In this document: in pieces, positions 1 through 11,590 of the stretch
Layout: each line of letters opens with the position of its first letter
Numbering within the stretch: position 1 is the stretch's first letter
Assembly: GCA_014529385.2 (NCBI GenBank)
Contig: CM043963.1
Span: forward strand, 73,391,912-73,455,911
Length of the DNA: 64,000 bases
DNA from: Adiantum capillus-veneris
Lineage: Eukaryota > Streptophyta > Polypodiopsida > Polypodiales > Pteridaceae
Direction of reading: 5' to 3'
The notes under the pieces: generated by a model
The model's database searches: none
The model's input: the letters and a program-made list of their open reading frames with translations, nothing else
What the model was told of the DNA's origin: nothing
Program-made: the position numbers and the translations under genes

Positions 1-333
1 TACATGTCTCACACGAGTCCGTGATGACTCAGATCTATCATACATATCATGTAATCTGCGCCAAAGTGCTCTCGAAGTAGTCTCATACATAACAAGAGCA
101 TATACAGATTCCGCAAGGTGCAAAGAGAGCGTAGATAGTGACATCTTCTCTAGCTCCTGCCACTGATCGTCAGACATGTTTGAAGGTCTACCTGCATCAC
201 CACTCAATGGTCGATGCAACCCTCGCTGTGTCAATGCATCAAGCATACACTCTCTCCATGCTGCAAAGTCTGACCCATCAAACATGCACATTTCGGAGAG
301 ATCATAATTTGAGCGATCACCTGTCTCTGCCAT
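1..333 (-). CDS. Ty1/copia gag, N-terminal part, runs off the window edge
   Basis: An open frame of 111 codons starts at the ATG complementary to 331-333 and continues past base 1. The translation has the usual copia Gag (UBN2-type) layout: an early F-D-G-S-D-F-x-x-W-R block, then R-P-S-N-M-S-D-D-Q-W, then L-A-E-S-V-Y-A-L-V-M and A-L-W-R-R-L-H-D-M-Y-D. Family knowledge: this region forms the capsid-like shell of copia particles. It lies in the same orientation as, and downstream of, the LTR and primer-binding site at 1700-1902, so it is the Gag of that element. No stop or frameshift is visible in the part present. The rest of the element is outside the window, so whether it is intact cannot be judged. 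Confidence 0.72.
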   Translation of the reverse strand, partial: MAETGDRSNYDLSEMCMFDGSDFAAWRECMLDALTQRGLHRPLSGDAGRPSNMSDDQWQELEKMSLSTLSLHLAESVYALVMYETTSRALWRRLHDMYDRSESSRTRVRHV

Positions 334-1713
334 GAGCACAATGTAGCAAACTAGAAAGCAAAACCACCTCACCAACAACACTTGGAAACTGTCTACAAAT
401 ATGGCCAGAAACACAATGTAAAACCTGTGAGACACACTCCAAAATAGAGCTCCCGCAATGTCAATACAAGCCTCGCCTGCTCTAGTATCACACTGCAATC
501 AAACGCACTACTTACAAGACGCATTCATGATGACCATAACCTTGTGCATAATCTTCACCGAATAAGCCCTGAAATTCAGCCCAAAATTACAAAATTCTCA
601 GCCCTCTTGCATGGCCAAAAACAGTCCGTAATTCAGCCCCACACTACCAACCGTAGCGCATAAAGAATCAGCCCAAAACTTCTCCAAGAAGTTATGACTT
701 GTTCGGTCTGAAGATCACCTGCACACACGCCGTCATAGAGCATACATCTGTGAGCTAATCACCAAGCCCCCACTGTACGGTATCGATGCATACACTTGCA
801 CAAATCTCCCACCTGCAGAGAACACCGCACGCAAATGCTGAGTGCAACCCGCAATCTCTACCTAGATCGCATAAATGATACGCATAAAACTCCTGGAAAA
901 ATTTTGCCAGAGTTTTGTCAGTAAAATGGCCACAAAACCAGTAACCAAATTGACTACACGCTCAAAACCATGAGCAACCAAAGCGCATCAAACCGTACTC
1001 CAAATGCATGCACCAATCTCCACACTTTGCATACATCATTGCAAACACCTGCAAATCTAGTACACAAATATCTGCTCTACCTGTGACTGCCAAAAAACAT
1101 GCTCGAGGCATACATTGCCGAGCTCAAAATGCAATCACATTAGTCTCCCTGAGCATCAAACCACATAAGGCATACATCGTATCCTCCCACCTGTGAGGAA
1201 ACTTGCAACAAATATCACTCTCACATCTGAGAGCAAACCATGTGTGGAATCCTCGACACACAATAAACAACTGCTGCTACTGCAGAAAATTCAGCGTTCA
1301 GAATTTTAAAATTCTGATATGACGAGCGCGTCCGGAGCATGCCAAAACCCCAAGGTAGACTTCTGGATCACATGTATCCGAGTCCGGGTGTGAAAGCTAT
1401 GCCAAAAAACCTCCGTTTCGACCCAAAAACGCAGCATAAATTGCCAAAAGAGGGCTGAAAAATGCAGCTCCTCAACCGTAGCTCGAATGAGGTTTCTGAT
1501 GGCTCGAATGGCTTTGAAAGGGGGGTAAAATGCCAGGACACCTACTGGAAACGCTTTCAGAAAGCTGAATTTGCCAATGCCGAAGTCGAAACCCTGTTTG
1601 CACTCTTGAAAGTGCGCGCGCGCGGACGCGATTTCGGGAATGAAACTAGCTCTACGCTGTCGTCGTGACTGTGCACACACGCGCTCCCTCCGCACCTACG
1701 CTCTGATACCAAT
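334..1713 (-). other. Long 5' leader of the minus-strand copia element, with primer-binding site
   Basis: About 1.38 kb separates the Gag ATG from the LTR. No protein family is recognised in it on either strand. At its upstream end (1700-1712) the minus strand reads TTGGTATCAGAGC, the match to plant initiator tRNA-Met used to prime reverse transcription. It is one base from the LTR end, which fixes the strand. Such a long leader is unusual for a copia element; it may hold a deletion or insertion scar that I cannot see. Confidence 0.55.
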
Positions 1714-1902
1714 TGAAGGGGATCGGGGAGCACCACAGAGGGAGAGTGAGAGAGAGAAGGAGACACACACACGATGTGGGTGGGGAGACTGTGAAGTGGC
1801 AGCTCCCCCTATACAATATACTCACTATAAGTATAGGGTAACAGTGGGCGGGCGCCCATGACCTGGGCGACCGGTCAAGGCACATAGGCCTTAACCCCAA
1901 CA
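1714..1902 (-). repeat. 5' LTR (189 bp) of the minus-strand copia element
   Basis: On the plus strand the segment begins TGAAGGGGATCGGGG and ends CTTAACCCCAACA, giving TG...CA ends. It abuts the tRNA-Met primer-binding site at 1700-1712. A TATA-like tract (ctatacaatatactc) lies inside. The partner LTR is outside the window, so the outer boundary (about 1902) rests only on the CA end. Confidence 0.55.
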
Positions 1903-1953
1903 CCAGGAGTAATCAGCTTTGAAATTTGTCTATAGGTTTGTCTCTGGCCACTG

Positions 1954-2053
<100 letters not shown>

Positions 2054-2063
2054 CTATGAAGCT

Positions 2064-2176
2064 AGTAGCATCTTTTGACGCTCCTCCTTTCAACCAAAGC
2101 CATCATCGCAACACGTTAAAATTTCCGCACATACAGTAGCATCTTTTGACGCTCCTCCTTTCAACCAAAGCCATCA
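2064..2176. repeat. Direct duplication, 42 bp, period 71 bp
   Basis: The same 42-bp sequence, beginning AGTAGCATCTTTTGACGCTC, occurs at 2064-2105 and 2135-2176. Both copies are followed by related aatttccgcaca text. It looks like a small tandem duplication. Confidence 0.9.
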
Positions 2177-3449
2177 ACCAAATTTCCGCACACATATACT
2201 CACAGTAGTAATTGCTACACGAGACTGTGACTTCTTTGTAGCTAGTAATGCAGGAAGCAAACAAGCATTGCTGCATGTGGATCTACAGATTACCCTTCTC
2301 TTTCCATGCTTTTCTTATGTGCTCCAAAATAGCTCGCATTTACCGTACGCTTAAGCAACTTATTAGGAGGTTAATTAGCAGCTTCTACTCACATATGAAG
2401 TCATATAAGAGAAAGCAATGGAGACAAAATTTAGAAGCACTTGTTCGCACAAAGCTTTAATGGAACCATCGGACCCTTCTGCCTTCCACTCATTCTCTGA
2501 TCTATGGTGCTGGGAGTGGCAACACCCATCTATGGTGTTGGAAGTGGCAACGCTCAGCTAGCTGTTGTACTGACACCTTATGCATGTTCACATGAAAGCA
2601 AAGAGCCATGAAGAAAAGCCTGCCTCGTCGACATGGCGAGAGCATTCTTTAATATCATAGATTCTGTAGGCCAAGCTCCTCCCTATTCATTCCTGCAGTA
2701 GAAGGTCGACAATGTCACTATTTGCCTCATCGGCATATTGGAATCGACCTTCTTTTGCAGTAAAGCCTCTACACCTTCCCCGCGTAGCAATCATAGCAGC
2801 TTTGTGTGTACAAGACCCATTGGCTAGTTGAACCGTATGTCTAGCTTCAACTACCTTACTCAGCTCGTTTCTGTGGGCGCAACTAGTTATGGTCTAACTC
2901 TACCATGTTACATTGCAAACAGATCAAGAGAACCTTGGACACATCTCCTCTACATTTGCAATGGCGACATATTGCAGCGTGCGATGAGTAAGAAGTTCCA
3001 CATTCTAGACTTGAACACTGAGAACACAGTAAAAAAACACACTGAAAATTGCATGCTGCGGTGGGAATGGCGCGTTCCCTCGTCTTATATAAATTGGGGA
3101 GGACTGTGCAAACTCCCCCGTGCAAGGACACCAGCACGTTTTCTTTTTTTTTTTTCTATAACATAAGAATGAAAGAACACATACAAATAATGAGATTACT
3201 CTCAGAACCTTCAACATTGCGCTATTACTTTTCTAAGGCTTCGTACTTATTCTTTGCAAGGGACATTCGGAAAATCAGCTATCGCTTGCCTCTTCCCAGC
3301 TCGAGAGCCCATAGCAGCACAATCTAGCACCAGGTACATGTTTGTTTCAAACGCTTGCATTGTTCGTTGCTTAGACGTGACTAGTAAGTAGATATCACAA
3401 GGTTTTCATCGCATTGAATCATTCAGATTGAGTCCGACTTAAGGCTTGA
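2177..3449. other. No gene recognised (1.27 kb)
   Basis: Only short open frames without family resemblance are present. This may include the 5' non-coding part of the Helitron that follows, but I could not identify a Helitron 5' end (TC after an A/T boundary) with confidence. Confidence 0.5.
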
Positions 3450-6201
3450 ATGGACCATCATTGGAAGCGTAGAATACACCTCAGTAGATCGAATGCAAGA
3501 CATCGCACTTCAATCAAGAATAAGGCTAGATTTCTACCATGCTCACAATCATGGATTGATATCGTCAATATAGTCTATCGATGGAGTTCAAACATTGCAG
3601 CGATATTCAGACCTTTAAGCATATGCTTTGTTTGTGGTGTAGTTTTCATCCAAAGAAGTGTCTCTTTTGATTGTACTCGAGCTCTAGACGAGACATCGAT
3701 TGCAATGTTTGCTAGCAGTCTAATGGTATTCAACTTAGAGGCTACACGAATAGAAACGCAATGGGTGCAGTGTTCCACTTGTGAGAACTCAAATGCACGT
3801 CGCAGATATTGTGTGCCCTTACTTCCAGACTACACAAGAAGAATATTGAACGGAAATCAGCTTCACATACAGCTACTCAGAGTCATTGACATATCTATCA
3901 ATGCCATCTCAACAGTGACAACGATTGCACGAGGTACACTAGACAGACGTTCAATATTAGATAACCCTCTACTATCATGGAGTAAAGAGCATAGAACAAC
4001 CTTCATAGAGCAAGATCTAGCTACATCACAAGTGACAGACATACTTGCATTCAATCTCAAGAACAACATCGTACTACAGAAGTACATGTCGATGGCTGAA
4101 CGAGTGAATAAGAAGCGTGGCCTCTGCATACTAAGTCAAGATAGTGTGAGAAAGATCATTCAACAACAACAAGACAACACACCATTTGCATTGATGGCGC
4201 AGCTTGACACAAGTTTGATGTTTGGTATCATCGAAAACGTCATTGGACCAGCCAAGAGAAGAGCATTCACCGCTAGTGATACTTACGAATTTGCTTCTTT
4301 GCAGCTCCGTGGCCATCAACAGTTGCGTGAGAGAACAATTGCTTTCAAGCTGAACGGCGTGCCTGCCCCATCAAGCTTTGCAAACGACATCACAATAGAG
4401 ACAACAATGTTTCCATTCCTGTTCCCTTTTGGGAAAGGCTATTATGATGGTAAAATCAACTTCAGTATATATGTAAAGATTCGTGCATCGACTCTGTTCT
4501 CCGTTTACACCCTGTAGAAGCCATACCTGCTTATAATGTACCAACTAAAGCAGGCACTTATGTTGGCTAACAATACACACACGAGCTTGTTGCAAAAGGA
4601 CATTGACAAATACAAGAGGGCCAATTGTACAACAACTGACGAAGATACTATGAGGCATGTGCTTCGATATAGCACCCCGTCCGCCATGCCATGCTCCTCC
4701 TCGTGGCACTGCAAGAACCGAAAGGACTTGATAGCAATGGTGAATGAATGGGGAATGCCTGATTTCTTCTTGACTTTCACTGCCGATGAGGTCACAGATA
4801 CAAGATGGCATGAGATTGACACAATCAAGCTAATTGTGCATCAGTTAAATGCCTCCTTCACTTGGACAGACTGCCCAGTCGAATGCGCCCTCACCTTCCA
4901 CTCTAAGTTCCAAATGCTTATGTCCAAATATATACTTGCGAAAGGTGTGTTGGGCCGTGTGCAACACCACTTGGTTAGATATGAGGTTCAAGATAGAGGA
5001 TCATTGCATGCTCATGTCATATTGTGGATGCATGAAGAAGACAAAGATCAACTATCTGCTAAAATAGCTGCATACATCCCGAGAGAAACTAGCTCTGTGG
5101 TTTCGCCAGAAATAAGCCAGCTCCGAGAACTCGCACTCAGGAAACAACTTCACAGGTGCCGTACCAGTTGTTACCACGGTCAAAGAGATGGAATATGTAA
5201 ACATGGGTTTCCATTTCATGTGCAGCCAAATCCAAACCCAGTCTTGAACAAAATCACAGATGGCACTACTTCAGGCCCCGACATGAAGACATAAATGTCG
5301 TACCGTACCACTCTACACTGCTCTTGTTATGGGGTGCACATATGAATATACAACGGGTCACCAAATTGTCGATGTCCTACTACCTCTTGAAGTATGCACT
5401 CAAAATTGATCCAATGGGCCATCTCAACATCCGCTCAGAAGATGCAGAGCGCTTAGGCCTAGGTGGCCTCGACACTGTAAAATTGAAGCTGATCTCGGCC
5501 TCTTACTGTCGAAACCTATCTCAGCAACAGAAGTGGCATTAAATTTTTTGCAAATCCCAATCATTTCAAAGAGCGATAGCGTCCAATATGTTGACTCATC
5601 GCCCCCTACACTACGACAACGAATCATTTCTGACAACAATGATGTCGTTGTGCACCAAGTTGATCTATATTGCACATGACCACGAACTCTGGAGAAGCTT
5701 ACATTTTATGACTTCCACAAGAATTATAGTCACATCATCCAAATCGACCTCAAGACGAATGCACACAACGTCCCTAAGCTCCAAGCATGGCTTCAAGATC
5801 CCGACTTCCATGCAATTGATAGAATAGCAGAAGGAGCAAAGGCGCTGATAACAGAGAACATAGACTTAACAATTGGAGCAGCCAATGGTTCATTATGTCG
5901 TGTAGACGAAATCCTCCAAGATGAAGATGGCGGTATCAAAGCAATCAAAGTGACGCTGGACACATCCAAACGAGAAATTACACTTCGACGGTCAAAGCAT
6001 AGCAGGTGGACATTCAATGGGCACTGGTACCATAAGTCCACATTCCCAATAGCTCTCGCCTATGCTATGACTGGACACAAGTCGCAAGGCGCAACTATCA
6101 ACACAAACGTCTTGCTCATTGTAAAAGAAGTTTTTGCCCCTGGCCTTCTGTACGTGATGTTGTCGCGCGTCACTGAGCGAACCCGGCTACATTTACTGTA
6201 G
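3450..6201 (+). pseudogene. Helitron Rep-helicase (RepHel), broken and internally deleted
   Basis: The Rep half spans 3450-5542 in one frame, interrupted by TAG at 4515-4517 and a frameshift near 5260-5290. It shows the F-P-F-L-F-P-F-G-K-G-Y-Y Helitron block (about 4410), the HUH nuclease motif as L-H-A-H-V-I-L-W (5003-5026), a P-R-H-E-D-I-N-V-V-P-Y-H block and the tyrosine motif Y-L-L-K-Y-A-L-K (5375-5400). From about 5500 the Pif1-type helicase follows. Its N-terminal half with the Walker A GxGKT is missing (a jump near 5755-5780), while the C-terminal motifs F-P-I-A-L-A-Y-A-M-T-G-H-K-S-Q-G and Y-V-M-L-S-R-V-T-E-R remain. Family role: RepHel nicks and unwinds DNA for rolling-circle transposition. 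This copy cannot encode a working protein. Confidence 0.88.
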
Positions 6202-7484
6202 CTCCCTACGCCAGAGATGTTCACACCATCTAGATTTTTGACTATCTAAACGTGAAATTTTTCCTTCCCCCTCTTCAGTATCTGTTCCTCTTTGTATTAA
6301 ACTGATTGAATCACCTTGTATCTGCCTTGTATATAAAACATAAATTTTTGTTCAACTGCTTATATTTTCTTCTATCGATTTGTCATGTTCAATATGTTAC
6401 ATTGTTGAGACATCTTCTCTATATCACCTCTGCTCACTCTGATCCACCTTTTGCAAATTTACTGATCTTCCCTTCCTCACTTCATTCATTTGTGTTTATA
6501 CATTTATCGGATCTTATGCTTCAGAAATACTGTAAGAGATCATCAAAATAATTAGTTCTATGTACAGGAAACTGAATCAAAAAATGGATCACAACATGGT
6601 ACATTCTGCACGCTTGTCTGATCTTGCGTCTGCCTATATGTACACATGCAAATTAATCACTTATCTTATGTGCAGCTCTTCAAGCAATACACGAACAATG
6701 CAAAGGAAACGCAACCCATGGTACAACCTAAGAGATTTTACCTCGCGACTAAGCAGATGAGATTGGCTAACTCAGCAGGCGAGAAACCCCATGCGTACAT
6801 TGAGGGGTTCCACACTTTTCAAGAGCGTTGCAACTTCATGAATAAGTGCGACGCAAGATATAAAGCTCTGAACCAAACGATGGCCACACCAAACACAGAC
6901 AGGATGACAACAGGTACTATTAGAAAAGAAAAATCTAATGCCTTCTATTTGTCATGCTAACCAGCTTGCATCTACATCCTACAGGTCTCATGAAGCAAAT
7001 ACTTGAAGATCTTGATATCTAGTACAAGGATGGTGAGAGTATGTTGCGTAATGTTGAAGCACAACAACTCCTCGACACAAAAATTGAAGAAATTACGTTG
7101 TACACAATGGAGCAGCTGGGTACAACATTGATTTGGCTGAACTTTCAAAAGCTACTCAAGAAAACTGTGACGCTGTCTTGGCGAATTTCATGACTTCGGC
7201 AAACCACACGCGTGATGCAACTAATCCACCTATCACAATCCAGAAGGTAGCATGGCACTATAGCGAACACAAGGTAGTACGTTACAGCCAACCAACCTCC
7301 CCATACGAGCCAACTGCAACAACAGACCAAGGCAAGTATGGATAACAAGTATCACTAGCTTCCATTCATTTCTCTATAGCACCGTCATTTTTTTCTAACC
7401 TAACCAATCTGCATGGACTACAGATATAGACACTCATCAACAACCAGACACAAGCACCGGTGTTCCACCCCAGAAAAAGTAACG
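6202..7484 (+). other. Region after the Helitron helicase with exon-like coding scraps
   Basis: 6202-6640 is A/T-rich without recognised content. Around 6673-6925 and 7045-7345 there are coding-like stretches bounded by plausible acceptor and donor sites (for example ...tcttatgtgcag at about 6663-6674). Their translations are charged and polar and match no family I recognise. The last piece runs toward the GIY-YIG frame at 7485. They could be exons of a second Helitron-borne gene or of a captured host gene; both are inference. Confidence 0.3.
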
Positions 7485-7810
7485 TCGCGGGAAGAATACA
7501 TAGTCTACAGTATACGATGCATGAAAATGATAGGAGATATATCGGAGTTACAAATAACATCCATAAATGCGTTGGCCAGCACAAACGCAATTTTTCGAAG
7601 ATAATGCGAGCGGACATGCATGCACATAGTCCTTTCAAGGACAATTTTGAAATTACCACTTTAGCAACTAGTACCAATATACATAAAGCTAGAAACTTAG
7701 AACAATTCTATATTAAACAACAGAAAACAACAATTGCATTAGGTTATAACGTTTGTTCTGGACATCCACCAAGGTTGAGAAAATATTATTTTTTTGGAAA
7801 AACACAATAA
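7485..7810 (+). pseudogene. GIY-YIG endonuclease-like domain, one frameshift
   Basis: Two overlapping frames join across an A-run near 7527-7535 into one GIY-YIG fold: E-E-Y-I-V-Y-S-I-R-C (the GIY strand, here IVY), then N-D-R-R-Y-I-G-V-T-N-N (the YIG strand), then H-K-C-V-G-Q-H, then A-R-N-L-E-Q-F-Y-I with the catalytic-type glutamate, and L-G-Y-N-V-C-S-G-H-P with the C-terminal asparagine. Family role: single-strand-nicking nuclease, found in homing endonucleases, UvrC and Penelope-like elements. The position normally occupied by the catalytic arginine appears to be Cys (H-K-C-V), and a one-base loss splits the frame, so this copy is probably dead. It lies 1.3 kb downstream of the Helitron helicase on the same strand. 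Whether it belongs to that Helitron or to a Penelope remnant is unresolved. Confidence 0.6.
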
Positions 7811-7983
7811 AATATAGCTGCAAACTTTTGTCATCTTTATTTCATTGTTTTGTTCACTGTCTTTGTCACATAACTTTGATCATTGGCTACAACAATGTCT
7901 TTTTATTTCCGTTCAAACTATGAAAAACATGACAACTTATCGATTGATTCGATTTAAATGCTTTTTTCTTTTTTCCATTCAGA

Positions 7984-8416
7984 ATGGGAAGGCCAATTCC
8001 AGCTGATCTGATTGAGCAGCGGGCAGAATTTGAGACTGCAATGTATAAATTGCAATACTGTCTTTACCCAAATTTGCAAGAGCGGGTGCTCAGACACTAC
8101 ATGCATAAATGGAGTGAGTTCATTCCATGGCCACTTCAACCACCTACCCCATGGCATCCACATTACATCACTTGGAATACACTCGGTCTCCACAATCACC
8201 ATCGACATCGCCGTACTGGCTAATTGCTCCACAAAGCACCATTGTATGCTGTTCGTGCAGATTGCGGACGTGCTCGGTCTTCTCGAGAATATAGAATTAA
8301 GTTACTCTAATGTGGTCCCCAACCACCTTCAGTCAGCTAAACAATTCGATTCACACTACTTTCCTGACAACCAGTTAGACACACATGCAACTTTGAACAA
8401 CATCTTACTGATATAG
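7984..8416 (+). other. Exon-like coding fragment of unknown function
   Basis: A poly-pyrimidine tract ending ...ttccattcag precedes a frame that reads M-G-R-P-I-P-A-D-L-I-E-Q-R for 79 codons, and an overlapping frame continues to 8416. The acceptor-like start and balanced composition suggest a former exon. I recognise no domain. It follows the GIY-YIG fragment in the same orientation. Confidence 0.25.
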
Positions 8417-8552
8417 CCCTTTCTTCCTGCATCAAAAACTCCGCGTAGTCCTCCTCCTCTTCTCCACAAAAGTTTTGTCCCAACTCTCGCTTGCTTAGTT
8501 CCGTTCTTGATTCATCAACATTTTTTTACATACTCTTTACATCAAATCATTT

Positions 8553-8866
8553 TAGTGACTTATACTCACTTAGAGTAACAAGATTTGTGCAAAACAAATA
8601 ATAAGCGCTCTCTCTCTCTCTCACTCACCTTTCATTTCTACATTCTTCTTTATGGATGTATACTCTTGTTCAGTGCAACCATGAGAACAAAACAGTAAAT
8701 ACAATCTTGTATTTATAAGTGACTTCTACTCACTTAGGGTAACAAGATTTGTCAAAAACAAATAATAAGCGCACTCTCTCTCTCAGCTTTCACTTCTATG
8801 TTCTTTTTCCTAATGTATACTCTTCTTCAATGCTTTGATGAGAATAAAATAGTAATTACAATAGTG
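8553..8866. repeat. Direct repeat, two copies of about 150-160 bp
   Basis: 8553-8712 and 8719-8866 share the order: agtgactt.tactcacttag, ggtaacaagatttgt, caaataataagcgc, a CT microsatellite, then tttcatttctac and tgtatactctt blocks. They differ by scattered substitutions and CT-run length, consistent with an old tandem duplication. Confidence 0.8.
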
Positions 8867-9339
8867 CTCTTACTCTCCATTCATTTTCATACACATGCAG
8901 CTACCAAAGGGAAGCTCTCTCTAATGCAATCTCCTTGAAGGCTTGTATCGTTCCACCAGTTTGTTATCCACTTCCGGTCATGCAGGCTAACGAAGCACTC
9001 TAGTTGATGCCACTCTAGCTACAAGTTCTAAATGTTCCTTAGTGTTTCTTATGTTTACTTGGTGAGCCAAAGAGCGTTATTTGAATCTTTGAGCCCACAA
9101 GTGGCCACTTGGCAAGATCCAAACCATTGCCCACAACTCGAATCGCATGGCCAGGAGCCCCGCAGGAACACGTTAAAACAGCGGTCTGCAACCTAGAAAC
9201 CTGCGAGCCTGCTATACCCCAGAAACAGAAAGAAAAAACCTGCTCTTGTGGTTGTACCAAAACTTTCATGCGCGCTCGCACGGATGCCGCTCTCTGTACA
9301 AGGAGAAGTGAGCTTCTGTGGAGAAGCCATGCAATTGAG

Positions 9340-10900
9340 TCTTTAGCGGGCAGTTGTTCGAGATGGTCAAGAGATGCTCTCTTTGCGGGCATGCAAAGAG
9401 AGCATCTGCAATCACCTACGCTTCTATCTTGAAAGTGCAGCTTGAAGGCATCTGGCATCATGCAAGATGTTGGTATGGGCAAAAGAATCACGGTGATATT
9501 GTTAGTCAGGGGCTGTTGACCAAAAACTTCGTGCTTGGCATTGCCTTGGTTGACATGTATGCCAACTTCGTAAAGCACAAAAAGTGCTTGACGAGCTTCC
9601 ATGTCTTCTCTTGGAATACTCTGATCACGGGATATGCTCAACAGTGATAGATCCAGGAAGCTCTGAACTGTTTTCAGCAGATGGAAAGAAAGGGCAACTC
9701 TCCAAATGCAATCACCTATGCTTCTATCTTGAAGGCATGTGGCATTATGCAAGATGCTGGAATGGGCAAAAGAATTCACGATGATAGTGTTAGTCAGGGA
9801 CCATTGGAAAATACTACGTACTTGGCACTACCTTAGCATGTATGCCAAATGTGGTGCACTTGAGAAAGCACAAAAAGTGCTTGAGGAGTTTACTGTTTGG
9901 AGCGGCTTCTATTGGAATGCATTGATTGTAGGATGCGCACAATAGGAGCAGGGCTAGAAAGCTCTAGGCTGTGAATTACCTATGCATGCATCTTGAAGGC
10001 ATGTGGCTCTACCCAAGGTGCTGATATGGGCTCTTCCATGTTGTCTCTTGGAATGCTATGATCGTGGGATATGCCCAACAGTGGTAAGGCCAGGAAGCTC
10101 TAGGCTGTTTTCAGCAGATGCAAAGAGAGGGAAGCTCTCCAAATGCAATCACCTATGCTTCTATCTTGGAGGCATGTGACATTATGCAAGATGCTGATAT
10201 GGGCAAAAGAATTCACAGTCAGGGACCGTTAGTCAGGGACGGTTGGGAAAAAACTACATACTTACTTGGCACTGCCTTGGCATGTATGCCAAACGTGGTG
10301 CCCTTGAGAAAGCACAAAAAGTGCTTGAGGAGCTTACTGTTTGGAGCGGCGTCTCTTGGAATGCATTGATTGCAAGATACACACAACAGGAGTAGGGCTA
10401 GAAATCTCTAGGCTATGAATCACCTATGCATTCATTGATTGTGTATCTTGCATTGATTGCAAGATACACACAACAAGAGCAGGGCTAGAAATCTCTAGGC
10501 TATGAATCACCTATGCATGCATCTTGAAGGCGTGTGGCTCTACCCAAGGTGCTGATATGGGCTCTTCCATGTCATCTCTTGGAATGCTCTGATCATGGGA
10601 TATGCCCAGCTGTGGCAAGGCAGGAAGCTCCGGGTTGTTTCCAGCAGATGCAAAGAGAGAGAAGCTCTCCAAATGCAATCAACTACACGCTTCTATCTTG
10701 AAGGCGTGTGGCATTGACCTCATGATGCAATGACCTAGTCTCTTGAATACTCTAATTGGAATATGCCCAACAGTAGCAGGGCCAGGAAGCTTTGGGCTGT
10801 TTTCAACAGATACAAAGAGAGGGCAGCCTCCAAGGGCTGTTGCAAAAATTGTCATGCTTGGCAATGACTTGGTCCACACACATCACTTTTCTCTCGCACC
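9340..10900 (+). pseudogene. PPR protein pseudogene, degenerate and internally repeated modules
   Basis: All three frames carry pieces of the same PPR motif pair: F-Q-Q-M-Q-R-E-G-S-S-P-N-A-I-T-Y-A-S-I-L-E-A-C, then I-M-Q-D-A-D-M-G-K-R-I-H, then L-G-T-A-L-A-C-M-P-N and K-A-Q-K-V-L-E-E-L-T-V-W, then W-N-A-L-I-x-G-Y-A-Q. At least four repeats are visible (about 9350-9640, 9670-9945, 10090-10380 and 10570-10760), each broken by frameshifts and stops. Family knowledge: PPR proteins bind organellar RNA for editing, splicing or stability, and fern genomes hold very large PPR families. The tandem DNA similarity between modules suggests local unequal duplication. No functional reading frame exists. 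Confidence 0.8.
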
Positions 10901-10939
10901 ACCGCCAAGCAAGCAGCAATAAAGGCTACACAAACAAAA

Positions 10940-11590
10940 ATGGAGAGCAAGAAAATGAGTCTTTCTTTTGTGAGCTCACTTAAAGACTGTGCTAAGGAGA
11001 AGGTTTTGTACCAATGTAGTAGGATTCATGTTGATATTCCGATAGTGGGTTACTTGACAAGAATGAATACTTGGGGAAAATGTTGGTCAGTATTTATGTC
11101 AAGTGCGGTGCACCTCTCAGTGTGCAACAAGTCTTGATGAGCTTACTGTGTGGGATGTCGTCTTGTGGAATGCATTGATTGCAGGATATGCCCAACGAAG
11201 ATGCAATCATCTTGAGGATGCTCGTAGGGTTTTCAACCAACTCTCAGGTAAAGATGTTGTAATATGGGGAATCATGATGATAGGCTATTTAAAGTCTGGA
11301 TTAAGCCAAGATGTCTTTAACTTAATGCATAATTTACAAGAGGGTGGAGTTGTTGAACCGAATCATAGTATCATGGTCTGTGCTCTCAAAGCATCCTCTA
11401 TTCTAGTTGCATTGGATGAGGGGAGGTTGATCCATTGTACTGCATTGGAAACTGGTTGCAAGCTGGATGTGTACGTCAGAAGCTCATTAATCAACACATA
11501 TCCAAATGTGGGAGCTCTCTTAATGCTTGCAGGATGTTCCCCTTTCACCTGCACTCCCAACCTACTTCTTCAGGTTCAAGCTCCCTGACA
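10940..11590 (+). pseudogene. PPR protein pseudogene, N-terminal-like fragment
   Basis: An ATG at 10940 opens a frame (M-E-S-K-K-M-S-L-S-F-V-S-S-L-K-D-C-A-K-E-K) that matches the start of fern-type PPR proteins. After a frameshift near 11060-11130 it continues with L-D-E-L-T-V-W-D-V-V-L-W-N-A-L-I-A-G-Y-A-Q, then a linker L-E-D-A-R-R-V-F-N-Q-L-S-G-K-D-V-V-I-W and V-Y-V-R-S-S-L-I-N-T-Y. It ends in a stop and frame loss near 11525-11590. The alternation of module lengths suggests the PLS subclass. Broken. Confidence 0.75.

Noticed and set aside
9039-9779. Long minus-strand open frame (246 codons)
   Set aside because: It is the antisense shadow of the PPR pseudogene; the plus strand shows clear PPR modules while the minus-strand translation resembles nothing.
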